Source: Sedimenticola sp.
Lineage (GTDB): Bacteria > Pseudomonadota > Gammaproteobacteria > Chromatiales > Chromatiaceae
Direction of reading: 5' to 3'
Assembly (NCBI GenBank): GCA_027030425.1
Contig: JALVEW010000084.1
Span: 1-61,817 of the forward strand
DNA: 61,817 nt
The notes below the pieces were generated by a model, which was given only the letters and a program-made list of their open reading frames with translations, did no database searches and was not told where the DNA came from. Both the position numbers and the translations under genes were made by a program. Positions 17,953-27,436 of the stretch are shown here, piece by piece; the stretch's first letter is position 1, and each line of letters opens with the position of its first letter.

Positions 17953-19346
17953 GCCGCCTCATCCTCCGTCGTATTACTGTCAGCCTGGCTGGCATCCGTC
18001 ACCGCCAGAAGCTGCTTGAAACTCTGCTCGAAACCCACGGCCGTGGTTCGGTCCTGTTGCAGGAACTGCACCAGCCTGGGGTAATAATCGATTGCTTCAT
18101 CGACCCGCGGATCGCTGCCGGGCTTGTAGGCGCCCACGCTGATCAGATCCTGGTTCTTGTGATATGTGGAGTACAGCTGGCGGAAGCGCCGGGCCGCATC
18201 CAGGTGCTCAGACGAAACGATGTCATTCATCACCCGGCTGACCGATGCTTCCACATCGATGGCCGGGTAGTGTCCGCCTTCAGCAAGGTCCCTGGACAGA
18301 ACCACGTGACCGTCCAGGATTGCCCTGGCGGAATCCACCACCGGATCATTCTGATCGTCTCCTTCGGCCAGGACCGTATAGAAGGCCGTAATGGAACCAC
18401 CTCCCTGTTCCCCGTTCCCGGCCCTCTCCACCAGCTGGGGGAGCCTGGCAAAGGCCGAGGGGGGATATCCTTTGGTCGCGGGAGGCTCACCAATGGCCAG
18501 GGCAATCTCGCGCTGAGCCTGGGCAAAGCGGGTAAGCGAATCCATGAGCAGCAGCACGTGCATTCCCCGGTCGCGGTAGTACTCCGCAATAGAAGTAGCC
18601 AGCCAGGCGCCATGCATCCGCAACAGGGGGGAATTGTCCGCCGGACTGGCCACTACCACCGCGCGCCGGCGGCCTTCATCGCCAAGGATGTTCTCCACGA
18701 ACTCCTTCACCTCCCGGCCACGCTCACCAATCAGGCCAACCACCACCACATCCGCGTTGGTGTACTTTGTCATCATGCCAAGCAGCACGCTCTTTCCCAC
18801 GCCGCTGCCGGCAAAAAGACCAATCCGCTGCCCCCGGCCCACGGAAAGCAGCGCGTTGATGGAGCGCACGCCGACATCCAGGGGAGTGTCTATGGGCCAG
18901 CGCTCCAATGGGTTGATGTTGGTTCCCAGCAGCGCCCTGCGGCTGCTGTAGCTGATACGTCCCTTGCCATCCAGGGGATTGCCCGATGCATCAACCACCC
19001 GGCCGAGGAGACCGTCACCCACCCGGGCGTCATAGGAGGCTTCTCCCGGCACCACGCGGGCATTGGGCATCAGGCCGCGGCTGTCTCCCGCAGGCATGAG
19101 ATAGGTGCTGGACCCGGCAAAGCCCACCACCTCGGACTCCACAACCGAATGTTCCGTATGAACCTGGCAGCGCGCTCCTATGGGCGCATGAATACCCACG
19201 GCCTCGATGGTCAGCCCCACGACACGTTTCACCCGGCCCTCCACAATCATGGTGGAGGTGCTGGAAACCTGTTCCCTGCATTTCCCCAGGGTTTGTTCCC
19301 AGCGTTTGAACCTGGACGCCCTGCACTGTTCAGGCACGCTGCTCAT
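17949..19346 (-). CDS. fliI: Flagellum-specific ATPase FliI
   Basis: Protein of 465 residues. The N-terminal beta domain is followed by an ATPase core with Walker A AGSGVGKS (179-186), [10 protein letters not shown], the Walker B strand [21 protein letters not shown] and the family stretch [18 protein letters not shown]. FliI hexamers power or assist release of export substrates, with FliH as regulator and FliJ as stalk. It overlaps fliJ, and fliH by 4 bases. Confidence 0.98.
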   Translation of the reverse strand: MSSVPEQCRASRFKRWEQTLGKCREQVSSTSTMIVEGRVKRVVGLTIEAVGIHAPIGARCQVHTEHSVVESEVVGFAGSSTYLMPAGDSRGLMPNARVVPGEASYDARVGDGLLGRVVDASGNPLDGKGRISYSSRRALLGTNINPLERWPIDTPLDVGVRSINALLSVGRGQRIGLFAGSGVGKSVLLGMMTKYTNADVVVVGLIGERGREVKEFVENILGDEGRRRAVVVASPADNSPLLRMHGAWLATSIAEYYRDRGMHVLLLMDSLTRFAQAQREIALAIGEPPATKGYPPSAFARLPQLVERAGNGEQGGGSITAFYTVLAEGDDQNDPVVDSARAILDGHVVLSRDLAEGGHYPAIDVEASVSRVMNDIVSSEHLDAARRFRQLYSTYHKNQDLISVGAYKPGSDPRVDEAIDYYPRLVQFLQQDRTTAVGFEQSFKQLLAVTDASQADSNTTEDEAA

Positions 19347-19987
19347 TCGCCATCCACCGCTCTTTCTCCGCCGAACAGGCCGGCGGCAATCTGATTGATG
19401 CGGGTTTCCACCGTCGCGTCTATATGTGATTCACCATTGTCGATGCGGCACCCTCCCCGCGTCAGGGTGGGCACCTCCCGGATGCGCCAGCTGGATTCCC
19501 CTCCCTCATCCAAGTTGAGCACATCGCGCACCAGGGCGGCATCCTCCGGGTGCAGCTCGATGACCACCCGGTTGTCGCATACCGGCAGCCGGGCCACCGC
19601 GGTACGGATGACGCCGACGATATGGGAGGGCTCAGTCTTCAGTTCCCTGCGGATGAGCTGCTTGGCAATGGCCAGGGTCAGCAGCAGCAGTTCCTCCTCC
19701 ACGCGGGCATCCAACTGTTCCAGGGGGCGGGAAAGACAATCCATCAGGGAATCGAGGCGTTCGAACCGCGCCTCCAGCTGCTCCCGCGCCGCGGCCAGCC
19801 CTTCCTCAAGTCCTTGCGCAAAGCCTTCGTCCCGGGCCTCCTTGTGCATGGCCTCGATCTGGTCTGCCGTGGGCAGGCTGATGCTGTCCTCCCCGTCCCC
19901 GGCATCTTCCGTGCCCGATACCAGGGGCGGCGCCTGCCAGGGGCGAACCCCGCTGCGGGAAAATGCAGGGGAATCAGACAAACTCAT
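19343..19987 (-). CDS. fliH: Flagellar assembly protein FliH
   Basis: Protein of 214 residues from ATG 19987. A Gly-x-x-x-Gly-like repeat segment (about 56-75, [18 protein letters not shown]) typical of FliH is followed by a coiled coil and the C-terminal domain similar to the ATP synthase delta/b stator ([20 protein letters not shown]). FliH binds FliI as a dimer and anchors it to FliN. An in-frame GTG at 20017 would add ten residues; neither start has a well-spaced ribosome site, and translation is probably coupled to fliG, with which it overlaps by 14 bases. Confidence 0.93.
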   Translation of the reverse strand: MSLSDSPAFSRSGVRPWQAPPLVSGTEDAGDGEDSISLPTADQIEAMHKEARDEGFAQGLEEGLAAAREQLEARFERLDSLMDCLSRPLEQLDARVEEELLLLTLAIAKQLIRRELKTEPSHIVGVIRTAVARLPVCDNRVVIELHPEDAALVRDVLNLDEGGESSWRIREVPTLTRGGCRIDNGESHIDATVETRINQIAAGLFGGERAVDGE

Positions 19988-20987
19988 CACCTCCGGAACC
20001 GCCCAGGGCGATTTCACCTTCGTCGGCCAGGCGCTTGGCGACAGCCAGGATGGCTTTCTGCGCTTCTTCTACTTCACTCAGGCGCACCGGCCCCTTGGCT
20101 TCCAGGTCATCACGCAGCATGTCGGCGGCGCGCTTGGACATATTTTTGAAAATCTTGTTCTTGACCTCTTCATCGGCCCCCTTGAGGGCCAGCAGCAGGG
20201 TGTCGGAAGGCACTTCCCGCAACAGGGTCTGGATTCCCCGGTCATCCACATCGAGGAGATTGCTGAACACGAACATCAGGTTCTGGATTTCTTCCGCCAG
20301 GGCTTCATCGACCTGCTGAATGGCCTCGGTGATCTTCTGCTCCGCCTCGGCATCCAGGAAATTGAGAATGTTGGCCGCCGTCTCCTTGCCGCCGGATGCG
20401 GGGCTGGTGAGGGAGAAGCTGCCCGCGTACTGGCGTTCCAGGATGTCATCCAATTCCTGCAGGGCGGAGGGTTGCACACCGTCCAGGGTGGCAATGCGCA
20501 TAAGCACATCGGCACGCCTTTCCTCGGGAAAATGCTTGAGCACCTCCGCCGCCTGGTCGTTGTCCAGGTAGGAAAGGACGATGGACACGATCTGGGGATG
20601 CTCGAAACGGAAAATCTCGGCAATGGCCCGCGGATCCAGCCACTTCAGGGATTCGATACCCTTGGAATTGGGCTTGGTCAGTATCCTGTCGATGAGGCTC
20701 ACCGCCTTCTCCACGCCAAAGGCTTCCACCAGGGTGTTCCTTACATACTCCTCGGAATCCAGCCCCAGGGAAGTTTCCTTTTCCACCGCCTGGGCAAAGC
20801 TTCCAAGCACAGCGTCGATCTGTTCGCGGGTCACATGGGTCAGGGCCGCCATTGCGGAACCCACGCGCTGAACTTCCTTGGGCTCCATGTGGCGGATGAT
20901 GGCCGCCGCCTCTTTCTCGCCCAGGCTCATCATGAAAATCGCTGCTCTTTCAAGGCCGTCAATACTTGCCTGCTCTGTGTCACTCAT
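19974..20987 (-). CDS. fliG: Flagellar motor switch protein FliG
   Basis: Protein of 337 residues. The N-terminal domain binds FliF, the middle domain carries EHPQ at 129-132 (the FliM-binding surface), and the C-terminal torque helix lies about 275-300, with charged residues in DRGIQTLLREVP and DEEVKNKIFKNMSKRAADMLRDDLE. FliG converts stator ion flow to torque by interaction with the PomA cytoplasmic loop. It overlaps the fliF stop by 8 bases. Confidence 0.98.
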   Translation of the reverse strand: MSDTEQASIDGLERAAIFMMSLGEKEAAAIIRHMEPKEVQRVGSAMAALTHVTREQIDAVLGSFAQAVEKETSLGLDSEEYVRNTLVEAFGVEKAVSLIDRILTKPNSKGIESLKWLDPRAIAEIFRFEHPQIVSIVLSYLDNDQAAEVLKHFPEERRADVLMRIATLDGVQPSALQELDDILERQYAGSFSLTSPASGGKETAANILNFLDAEAEQKITEAIQQVDEALAEEIQNLMFVFSNLLDVDDRGIQTLLREVPSDTLLLALKGADEEVKNKIFKNMSKRAADMLRDDLEAKGPVRLSEVEEAQKAILAVAKRLADEGEIALGGSGGDEFV

Positions 20988-22671
20988 CGTCTGCCACCCA
21001 GTTCTTCACTACCTGCGCTACCCGTCTAGGGTCTTGCTGCACCATGTTTCTTGCTGTCTCCAGATCCAGCACTGGCGCGCTCCGACCGGTTTCCTCGCCT
21101 GCCTGTCTGCCGCCCTCACTGATGACCACTTCGTCTTCCGCCAGGGGCACCCCCTCCGGAAGTTCTCCATCCTCGGGAGTGGGCAGACCGGCTACGGCGG
21201 CAGCACCATCCCCCGCCAGGAGCACTTCTCCCTCGGTGCTGGCATGAACAATGCGGCCGGCTTCAGACAGGTTGTTCAGGGCGGGGCGTAGAACACCGAA
21301 CACCAGGATCAGGACAAACAATCCGCCAAGCGCCGGCTTGGCAAGATCCCACACCCAGGTCTGCTGCCAGAGAGGGAGCTCCTCCACCGGCTCCATCTTC
21401 TGGATATCCTGAAACGAGGTGTTGATGACGTTGACGCTGTCGTTGCGGCTCGCATCAAAGCCCACGGCTTCTTTCACCAGGGCGGTGATATGCTGGAGTT
21501 CCTGCTCCGTGAGGGCCACCTGCTCAATCTTTCCGTCTTCCAGGACTCGCTTCTTGTAGTCCACCACAACGCCGACGGACAGCCTGCGAACCTGTCCGGG
21601 AGAGCGGCGGGAGTGGGTGATGGTCCTGTCCAGCTCATAGTTTCGAATCACGTGCTTGGAGCTGGTTCCGCTATTTTCCTCGCCGGTTGTCGCGGGTACA
21701 TTGCCCACGGTTCCGCCTCGTGGCGGCTGATTGGTCAGGGCCCCCGGCACGCCCATGGGTTTGCTCAGGCTGTTCTTCTCTTCGCGGATGTCCTCGCTGC
21801 GCACCAGGTTCTTCTCCGGAACATATTGCTCCTGGGTCTGCTCGGTGACGGTGAAGTCCAGGTCAGCCACGACCTGGGCGCGAATCCCCCCGCTTCCCAC
21901 GAAGGGGCTGAGAATGTCCTTGATGCGCTGCACATAGAGGGCTTCCAGCTGGTGGGTGTACTCCAGCTGGCTGGTGCTCAGGCCCAGGCCGTTTTCGTCC
22001 ATCTTTTCAGTCAGCAGGTGTCCCTGCTGATCGACCACGGCGACATCTTCAGGTTTCATCTTTGGAATGCTGGAAGCCACAAGGTGCACGATGCCGGCCA
22101 CCTGGGCCCTGTCCAGCTCCTGTCCGGACGCCAGCTGCAACAGCACGGAAGCCTCGGGCCTCACCCGGTCACGGACGAATACCGATTCCTTGGGCAGGGC
22201 CAGGTGCACCCGCGCCTGCTGGACATCGTCGAGAGCGCTTATGGTGCGTGCCAGCTCGCCTTCCAGGGCCTGCTGGTAGCGGGCATTTTCCAGAAACCGG
22301 CTGGTGCCGAATTCCATCTTCTTGTCCAGCAGCTCATAGCCAACGGCCTTGCTTCTGGGCAGTCCCTGGGTCGCCAGCCGGATACGCGTCTCATGTATCT
22401 TGTTGCGCGGAACCGTGATCGAGCCGCTGGCATGCTCCACCTTGTAGGGAATATTTGCGGCATCCAGCGCATTGGCCACATCCACCAGTTCCGTGGCAGG
22501 CAGGTTGCCGTACAGGATGCTGTAGTTGGGCGTCCTGGACCACAGCACGACCGCCACCGCAATGGCAATGGTGGCGGCAAGCAGGGCCATGAGGCCAAGC
22601 TGACGCAGCAGCGGCAGGGAGCCGAAGCCCTGCATCTGTTCAAGCATTCTTTCCGTTTTTACCAGTGCCAT
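20980..22671 (-). CDS. fliF: Flagellar MS-ring protein FliF
   Basis: Protein of 563 residues. First membrane segment about 28-46, two ring-building motif domains in the periplasmic part (about 50-225 and 230-430), second membrane segment about 455-475 (FVLILVFGVLRPAL) and a cytoplasmic C-terminal tail ending RVAQVVKNWVADDE, the FliG-binding region. FliF forms the MS ring, the first structure built and the housing of the export gate. Its start is 22 bases downstream of the fliE stop. Confidence 0.98.
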   Translation of the reverse strand: MALVKTERMLEQMQGFGSLPLLRQLGLMALLAATIAIAVAVVLWSRTPNYSILYGNLPATELVDVANALDAANIPYKVEHASGSITVPRNKIHETRIRLATQGLPRSKAVGYELLDKKMEFGTSRFLENARYQQALEGELARTISALDDVQQARVHLALPKESVFVRDRVRPEASVLLQLASGQELDRAQVAGIVHLVASSIPKMKPEDVAVVDQQGHLLTEKMDENGLGLSTSQLEYTHQLEALYVQRIKDILSPFVGSGGIRAQVVADLDFTVTEQTQEQYVPEKNLVRSEDIREEKNSLSKPMGVPGALTNQPPRGGTVGNVPATTGEENSGTSSKHVIRNYELDRTITHSRRSPGQVRRLSVGVVVDYKKRVLEDGKIEQVALTEQELQHITALVKEAVGFDASRNDSVNVINTSFQDIQKMEPVEELPLWQQTWVWDLAKPALGGLFVLILVFGVLRPALNNLSEAGRIVHASTEGEVLLAGDGAAAVAGLPTPEDGELPEGVPLAEDEVVISEGGRQAGEETGRSAPVLDLETARNMVQQDPRRVAQVVKNWVADDE

Positions 22672-22693
22672 GATTTCACCCGCCCTGCCACAT

Positions 22694-23014
22694 CTAGACC
22701 TGCATGCTCATTACGTCCTTGTAGGCGCTGAGCAATTTGTTTCTTACCTGTTTCATCGCTTCGAAGGACACGCTGGCTTTCTGCAGTTCCACCATCACCT
22801 CGGTGAGATTCACCGATGGATCACCCAGTTCGAATTTCCGCGCCATGTCCGAGGCGTGGCTCTGAATGTCATTTACGCTCTCGATGGAATCACGCAGCAC
22901 ATTCTCAAAATCGAGGCCACTCGTGTTGCCAGGTGCCACTTCCGGCTTCCTGTCGGCCAGGGCGGCCATGTGCTTCATCTGAGTCAGGAGTTGATTGACA
23001 TCTACGGTACTCAT
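22694..23014 (-). CDS. fliE: Hook-basal body complex protein FliE
   Basis: Protein of 106 residues (family about 104-110) with the C-terminal motif of FliE: NLTEVMVELQKASVSFEAMKQVRNKLLSAYKDVMSM. FliE joins the MS ring/export gate to the proximal rod. AAGGAG stands 7 bases before the ATG. I found no sigma-54 site in the 50-base gap to fleR, so it is probably read from the fleS promoter. Confidence 0.96.
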   Translation of the reverse strand: MSTVDVNQLLTQMKHMAALADRKPEVAPGNTSGLDFENVLRDSIESVNDIQSHASDMARKFELGDPSVNLTEVMVELQKASVSFEAMKQVRNKLLSAYKDVMSMQV

Positions 23015-23064
23015 GGTGATCTCCTTTATATCTGGGCCCGTTTCATTGATCGACGTTGCTTCCC

Positions 23065-24420
23065 TCAGGCGGGAACGGGTATTCCCGCATCACGCAGTTT
23101 TGCCAGCTTGTAGCGCAGGGTGCGGGGACTGATCCCCAGTTTCCTGGCCACTTCCGTGCGGCTGCCCCCTTCCTCTAGCGCATTGATGATGATGTCCGCT
23201 TCCTGCTGGCGCAGGGTGTTGTCCAGACGCTCACCTCCGCTGACGGAGGTGGGCTGGCCGACCGTGGCTTCAGCCTGGCGGGGGGCGTACCCGGTCATCT
23301 GTTCGAAGTGGATATCCTCCGCCACGATTTTCGTGCCCTGTTTCAGAATCAGCGCCCTCTGGATGACGTTTTCGAGTTCTCTCACATTGCCGGGCCAGTC
23401 GTATTCCTGCAGCTTCCCCATGGCATCCCTGCAGAGTTCTGGATAGGGCTGGCCGTCCAGATAACGGGATATGAACTTGCGGGCCAGAGGCAGGATGTCT
23501 TCCCGGCGTTTTCTCAGGGGTGCCAGTTCCAGGGGAAAAACATTCAGGCGGTAATAAAGATCCTCCCGAAAACGACCCTCGCGGACCGCCTGGGCAAGAT
23601 CCCGGTTGCTGGTGGCCAGCACGCGCACATCCAGCTTGATCATCTTCCGGCCGCCCAGCCTCTCCACCTCTTTTTCCTGTAGCACCCTCAGAAGCTTGGA
23701 TTGCAGTCCCGCGTCCATTTCCGTTATCTCATCCAGCAGCAGAGTGCCACCCTGAGCCTGTTCGAACTTTCCCGGGCAGGACTGGTGGGCTCCGGTGAAA
23801 GCCCCCTTCTCGTACCCGAACAGAACCGCTTCCAGCATGTTTTCCGGGATGGCCGCGCAGTTGATTGCCACGAAGGGCTGCCGGGAACGCTGTGAATGCC
23901 CATGTATGTATCGCGCCAGCACCTCTTTTCCCGTGCCGGACTCTCCGGTAATCATCACCGTTGCATCACAGCCGGCAACACGCCTCGCAAGGCGGGCCAG
24001 TTCCCGGCTGACCGGGTCCGCTACTACCATGGTTCCCTGGGTATCGGGCTCTCCCGGCATGACATGGCGCTCTACCATGGATAGCAGCTGCTCGGCTTCC
24101 AGCGGTTTGACCAGGTAGTCCACCGCGCCTTCCTGGATGGCGTTTACGGCACTGTCTATGGTGCCGTAGGCGGTCATCACGATGACAGGGAGGCTGCGGT
24201 ATCTGCGGCGTATCTGTTTCAGCAATGTGTATCCATCCATGGGTTTCATCTGGATATCCGTAACCACCAGACTGATGTCCCCATGACGCTCCAACACCGC
24301 CAGTGCCTGTTCTCCGTCATCGGCCACATGCACCCTGTATCCAGCGATGCCAAGCGTTTCACCCAGGGCCTTCTGCAGGGGCTTGTCGTCTTCCACGATC
24401 AGGATCACTTCATTGGTCAT
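23065..24420 (-). CDS. fleR: Sigma-54-dependent response regulator FleR/FlrC
   Basis: NtrC-type regulator of 451 residues: receiver domain (1-120, phospho-acceptor D55, D11/D12, K105), AAA+ domain (about 135-365) with Walker A GESGTGKE (159-166) and the sigma-54 contact motif GAFTGA (206-211), and a Fis-type helix-turn-helix at the C-terminus (RTEVARKLGISPRTLRYKLAKL). It activates middle flagellar genes with sigma-54 when phosphorylated by FleS. Start overlaps the fleS stop as ATGA. An inverted repeat (CGGGAA/TTCCCG) lies at its 3' end. Confidence 0.96.
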   Translation of the reverse strand: MTNEVILIVEDDKPLQKALGETLGIAGYRVHVADDGEQALAVLERHGDISLVVTDIQMKPMDGYTLLKQIRRRYRSLPVIVMTAYGTIDSAVNAIQEGAVDYLVKPLEAEQLLSMVERHVMPGEPDTQGTMVVADPVSRELARLARRVAGCDATVMITGESGTGKEVLARYIHGHSQRSRQPFVAINCAAIPENMLEAVLFGYEKGAFTGAHQSCPGKFEQAQGGTLLLDEITEMDAGLQSKLLRVLQEKEVERLGGRKMIKLDVRVLATSNRDLAQAVREGRFREDLYYRLNVFPLELAPLRKRREDILPLARKFISRYLDGQPYPELCRDAMGKLQEYDWPGNVRELENVIQRALILKQGTKIVAEDIHFEQMTGYAPRQAEATVGQPTSVSGGERLDNTLRQQEADIIINALEEGGSRTEVARKLGISPRTLRYKLAKLRDAGIPVPA

Positions 24421-25670
24421 GCGTTCTTCTCCATTGTTCTGGATGTCTCGGAAGCGGCTCTCAGCTGCGCCGAAGCCGGGGCCGGGGTATGTTTCGGGAG
24501 CATTGCGGCAGGCAACACATCCTGGATGTCCTGGCCGGGTATGCGGATATGGACCCGGGTTCCCCGGCCGATTTCCGAGTGCAGATGAATCACTCCCCCC
24601 AGCCCCTGGATCACCGCCTTCACCACGGCAAGGCCCAGCCCCGTGCCCGAACTGCGGGTGGTATAGAAAGGCTCGAAGACCTGATCCATCACCACCTTGC
24701 TCATTCCTCTGCCGTTGTCCGCGAGTTCGATGACCGTGTCGCCCTCGTCACCACGATAAGCCCGCAGCCGCAGTTCGGGCTGTTCTTCACAGGCCTCCAG
24801 GGCATTGCTCAGGAGATTGACCATCGCACCGAGAAAGGCATCCTTGTTTCCCCTGATACAAATGTCCCCGCTGGCACAGGAAACATCCAGTACGGCCTGC
24901 CTGCGCTCCAGCTCGGCCTTCATGGTCTGGACCAGGTTCTCGATGATGTCGCAAACCAGGAAGGGCTCTTTCCTGTCATGGTCACGGCGCGAGTAAGCAA
25001 GCATGTTGAGGGTTGTCTGCTCCATATGATGAAGGCATTCACGCATTCTCGAAGCAAGCTCCTTTCTTCTGACTGAATCCAGGCTTCCACTCTCCACCTG
25101 GGACAGGTAGAGCAACAGGGTGGACAGGGGGGTGCGGATCTGGTGCGCCAGCCTGGCGGACATCTCTCCCAGGGCCGTGAGCCGCTGATGCTGATCGAGC
25201 AGAGCCTGAAGACGCCGGGTCTCGCTGATATCGGTAAGCAGGAGAATCTTTCCACTCTCCTTGTCGAGCTGGCTCATGGAAAGGCTGATCCAGCGACCAT
25301 CCTTCAGGCGCAGTTCATCACCACCGGCAGCGAAAGCGGACAGGGAAATCTCGTTCCAGTCCCGGCCCACCAAATCTGTCCCGAGCATGTTTCGGGCAAG
25401 GCGATTGGCATCCCTGACACAGCCCCCCTCGTCCAGCACCAGGACACCGGCAGGGAGAGCCTGCAGCAACTTGTCCAGCCGGTCTGCCAGCCGTTCCTTT
25501 TCCTCCAGTTCACGAACTTTCTCGTCACGCGCTCTGTTGAGCTCCCGAGTGAGCTTGACGACCTGGTTCTGTAGCTCGCCATAGGAGCTGGACAGCTGCG
25601 CGCTCAACTGGTTGAACGCCAGGAAGGCGTCTTCCAGTTGTCTGGCGGTCCGGGAACTGGCTGCCGTCAT
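24417..25670 (-). CDS. fleS: Cytoplasmic histidine kinase FleS/FlrB
   Basis: Kinase of 417 residues with no membrane segment: an N-terminal coiled coil (about 10-65), PAS domain (60-155), HisKA H-box ARLAHQIRTPL with phospho-acceptor H176, and HATPase_c domain (about 260-385) with N (NLLSNALEA), G1 (DNGRGM), F and G2 (GTGLGLAVVK) boxes. It phosphorylates FleR. The signal for this kinase class is thought to be basal-body assembly state. It is preceded by a sigma-54 promoter and a GAGGGG ribosome site, so the pair is under FleQ. Confidence 0.96.
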   Translation of the reverse strand: MTAASSRTARQLEDAFLAFNQLSAQLSSSYGELQNQVVKLTRELNRARDEKVRELEEKERLADRLDKLLQALPAGVLVLDEGGCVRDANRLARNMLGTDLVGRDWNEISLSAFAAGGDELRLKDGRWISLSMSQLDKESGKILLLTDISETRRLQALLDQHQRLTALGEMSARLAHQIRTPLSTLLLYLSQVESGSLDSVRRKELASRMRECLHHMEQTTLNMLAYSRRDHDRKEPFLVCDIIENLVQTMKAELERRQAVLDVSCASGDICIRGNKDAFLGAMVNLLSNALEACEEQPELRLRAYRGDEGDTVIELADNGRGMSKVVMDQVFEPFYTTRSSGTGLGLAVVKAVIQGLGGVIHLHSEIGRGTRVHIRIPGQDIQDVLPAAMLPKHTPAPASAQLRAASETSRTMEKNA

Positions 25671-25715
25671 CGTTATAGCCCCTCAACGTGAAAAATCCAT
25701 TGTCATCTGAGAGAA

Positions 25716-25731
25716 AGCAAGTATCGTGCCC
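25716..25731 (-). promoter_or_regulatory. Sigma-54 promoter of fleSR
   Basis: Minus-strand GGGCACGATACTTGCT differs from TGGCACGNNNNTTGCW only at the first base. Expected start near 25705, about 35 bases before fleS. In Pseudomonas the same promoter is FleQ-dependent. A weak FleQ-like site (GTCAAGGAAATGAC, 11 of 14) lies at 25826-25839, about 95 bases upstream. Confidence 0.85.
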
Positions 25732-25967
25732 ATTTTTCCACCCTTAATATTCAATAACTTGGAGCACACACTGAAACGACGACAAGGAATTGGCACAGAA
25801 GGACAGGCACCATGATCCCTTAAGCGTCAAGGAAATGACTGAATGACGCGAACCTGTCGGAATAACGGGTGGACGATTGCTTTCTTTCCAGTTTCCGGCA
25901 AGATGCGGGCAGGCTTTGCTATGATTGGGTTCCCACGACACCCAGCCGACATCAAAGGAACCGGAAC

Positions 25968-26459
25968 TTGCCTTTATACGCACTGGAAAAGCTGATCGCG
26001 GAAACCCGCCGACTGGCTGCCAGATACCGTGAAACCACCGGCCAGACATTGCCGGTCACGGGAGAAATTGCCCGTTTCGACGCAGCCAAGCACCTTGGGT
26101 TAAAGCCCCTGGAACCAAGGGAGCCCGGGGTCGATGCCACGGGTACGGGTGAGCACAGTGACCGGCGCTACCAGATCAAGGGACGGGTCATTTTCAAGGA
26201 AGGCAAACCCGGCTACCGAATCGGCCAACTCAATACCAATGGAGACTGGACGCATATCGCCCTGGTGCTGTTGGACGCCAATTTTGAACCCTTCAAAATC
26301 TACGAGGCATCCCGGGAGGAGATTCTTGATGCCCTGTCGGATGCTTCCGGCAGGCGCAGCAAGCGGGGAGCCATGTCAGTCGCCAAGTTCGAGATCATCG
26401 GAGAACTGGTCTGGACCCGTGAAAACGGGCTGGAAGAGTCCCTGTGGAGCAATTATTAA
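25968..26459 (+). CDS. Protein of unknown function, DUF6998-like
   Basis: Protein of 163 residues if translation starts at TTG 25968, which follows AAAGGA with 8-base spacing; the next in-frame ATG is far inside. N-terminal helix ALEKLIAETRRLAARYRETTGQ, then LPVTGEIARFDAAKHLGL, a mixed alpha/beta core with RRYQIKGRVIF and a C-terminal GAMSVAKFEIIGELVW. The Q-I-K-G strand after a conserved Asp (VDAT) resembles a nuclease-type core found in small proteins grouped as DUF6998; I cannot confirm the fold. It is alone on the plus strand between fleS and fliT, so it may be a cargo insertion into the flagellar region. The gene is probably real; the function is not known. Confidence 0.7.
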   Translation: MPLYALEKLIAETRRLAARYRETTGQTLPVTGEIARFDAAKHLGLKPLEPREPGVDATGTGEHSDRRYQIKGRVIFKEGKPGYRIGQLNTNGDWTHIALVLLDANFEPFKIYEASREEILDALSDASGRRSKRGAMSVAKFEIIGELVWTRENGLEESLWSNY

Positions 26460-26547
26460 CCCGGCAAGAAATTGTATCGCCGTGTTGGTATTGATGTGGA
26501 CGTCGCCCCCCTCCCAAGGAGGATGTCGCAAAAGCCTGTCGTGACAG

Positions 26548-26898
26548 TCAACCTGAATGGGCACGTTCAACCGGTTGCTGGGCGGAAGCGGTGTTCTGCC
26601 CATAGGCCGCCACGGCGCGGCGGCCCTTTTGGATGGAGCTGATGTCCTGCCCCAACCCGCCTCTGCCTTTCTTCACCAGCCTCATGAGCTTGTCATTGAT
26701 GCCCAACATGGTTTCCAGAGCGGCGCGGACTTCTGGCAGCTGCTCTTTACTTATGGGCTTCTGGAAAAATCTTTGCAGGCGTTCCTGGCGGATCTTCTCC
26801 CCTGCCGCGACATCCACCCATTTCCCCTCTTCCGCCCATTGCAACATGAGATGGTGCAGGGAAAGCAGCTCCTGCAGAAATGCTTCCCGATCATCCAT
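26548..26898 (-). CDS. FliT-like flagellar chaperone
   Basis: Protein of 116 residues, all helical: MDDREAFLQELLSLHHLMLQWAEEGKW resembles the N-terminal helix of FliT-type proteins, followed by EKIRQERLQRFF and a basic C-terminal segment. FliT chaperones the cap protein FliD and adjusts early gene expression in enterics. Sequence similarity within this family is low, so the call rests mainly on size, helix pattern and position after fliD-fliS. GGAGG stands 8 bases before the ATG at 26898; a longer frame upstream lies inside fliS and is a shadow. Confidence 0.65.
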   Translation of the reverse strand: MDDREAFLQELLSLHHLMLQWAEEGKWVDVAAGEKIRQERLQRFFQKPISKEQLPEVRAALETMLGINDKLMRLVKKGRGGLGQDISSIQKGRRAVAAYGQNTASAQQPVERAHSG

Positions 26899-26926
26899 GG
26901 AGGATGCCTCCACTACAGACGCGATT

Positions 26927-27376
26927 CTAGCGGACACCGGTTGCGGCTCCCTCGACAGCGGCAGCCTCTGCCGGGTTGGCACGCACTTCCGGTGGAATGG
27001 CCAGCCAACCTTCCTTGATCTCGTGCAGCAAGCTCGATACTTCCTCCAGAATGGCGGCGTCGCTGCGCAGGTTGGCGTCCAGAAGCCGTCTTTCCATGTA
27101 GTCATAGAGGCGGTCGAGATTTTCCGCCAGCTCCCCTCCCACTTTCAGATCCAGACTGCCGCGAAGTCCATTGACGATGGAAATGGCTTGCCCGATGGCC
27201 TCGCCCTTTGCCGGCACGTCACCCCGTTCAATGCTTCCCTTGGCAACAGCAATATTGCTGAGCGCGCCATTGAGCAACATCAGCACCAGGCGATGCGAAT
27301 CCGCACCGGTAACGCCCGTGTAGGTATCAACCTGGCTGTAGTGGTTGGCTGCATTCTGTGTGGCAGGATAGCTCAT
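26927..27376 (-). CDS. fliS: Flagellin chaperone FliS
   Basis: Protein of 149 residues, slightly longer than usual because of an Ala/Glu-rich tail. Features of FliS: N-terminal NHYSQVDTYTGVTGADSHRLVLMLLNGAL, middle AIGQAISIVNGLRGSLDLKVGGELAENLDRLYDYM and the last helix. FliS binds the flagellin C-terminus and brings it to FlhA. A GGAGA ribosome site precedes the ATG. It lies between fliD and the fliT-like gene. Confidence 0.95.
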   Translation of the reverse strand: MSYPATQNAANHYSQVDTYTGVTGADSHRLVLMLLNGALSNIAVAKGSIERGDVPAKGEAIGQAISIVNGLRGSLDLKVGGELAENLDRLYDYMERRLLDANLRSDAAILEEVSSLLHEIKEGWLAIPPEVRANPAEAAAVEGAATGVR

Positions 27377-27436
27377 GTGTTTTTCTCCGCTGTGTCCATT
27401 CGATTCAGGATAGTGATACTACTGTTACCAAGACGC

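Noticed and set aside
23015-23064. Sigma-54 promoter directly before fliE
   Set aside because: The nearest TGGCA (in the fleR end) has no GC at the right distance.
26526-26645. Plus-strand ORF starting right after AAGGAGG near the fliT-like gene end
   Set aside because: AAGGAGG is immediately before the ATG with no spacing, and the frame runs antisense through the fliT-like gene.
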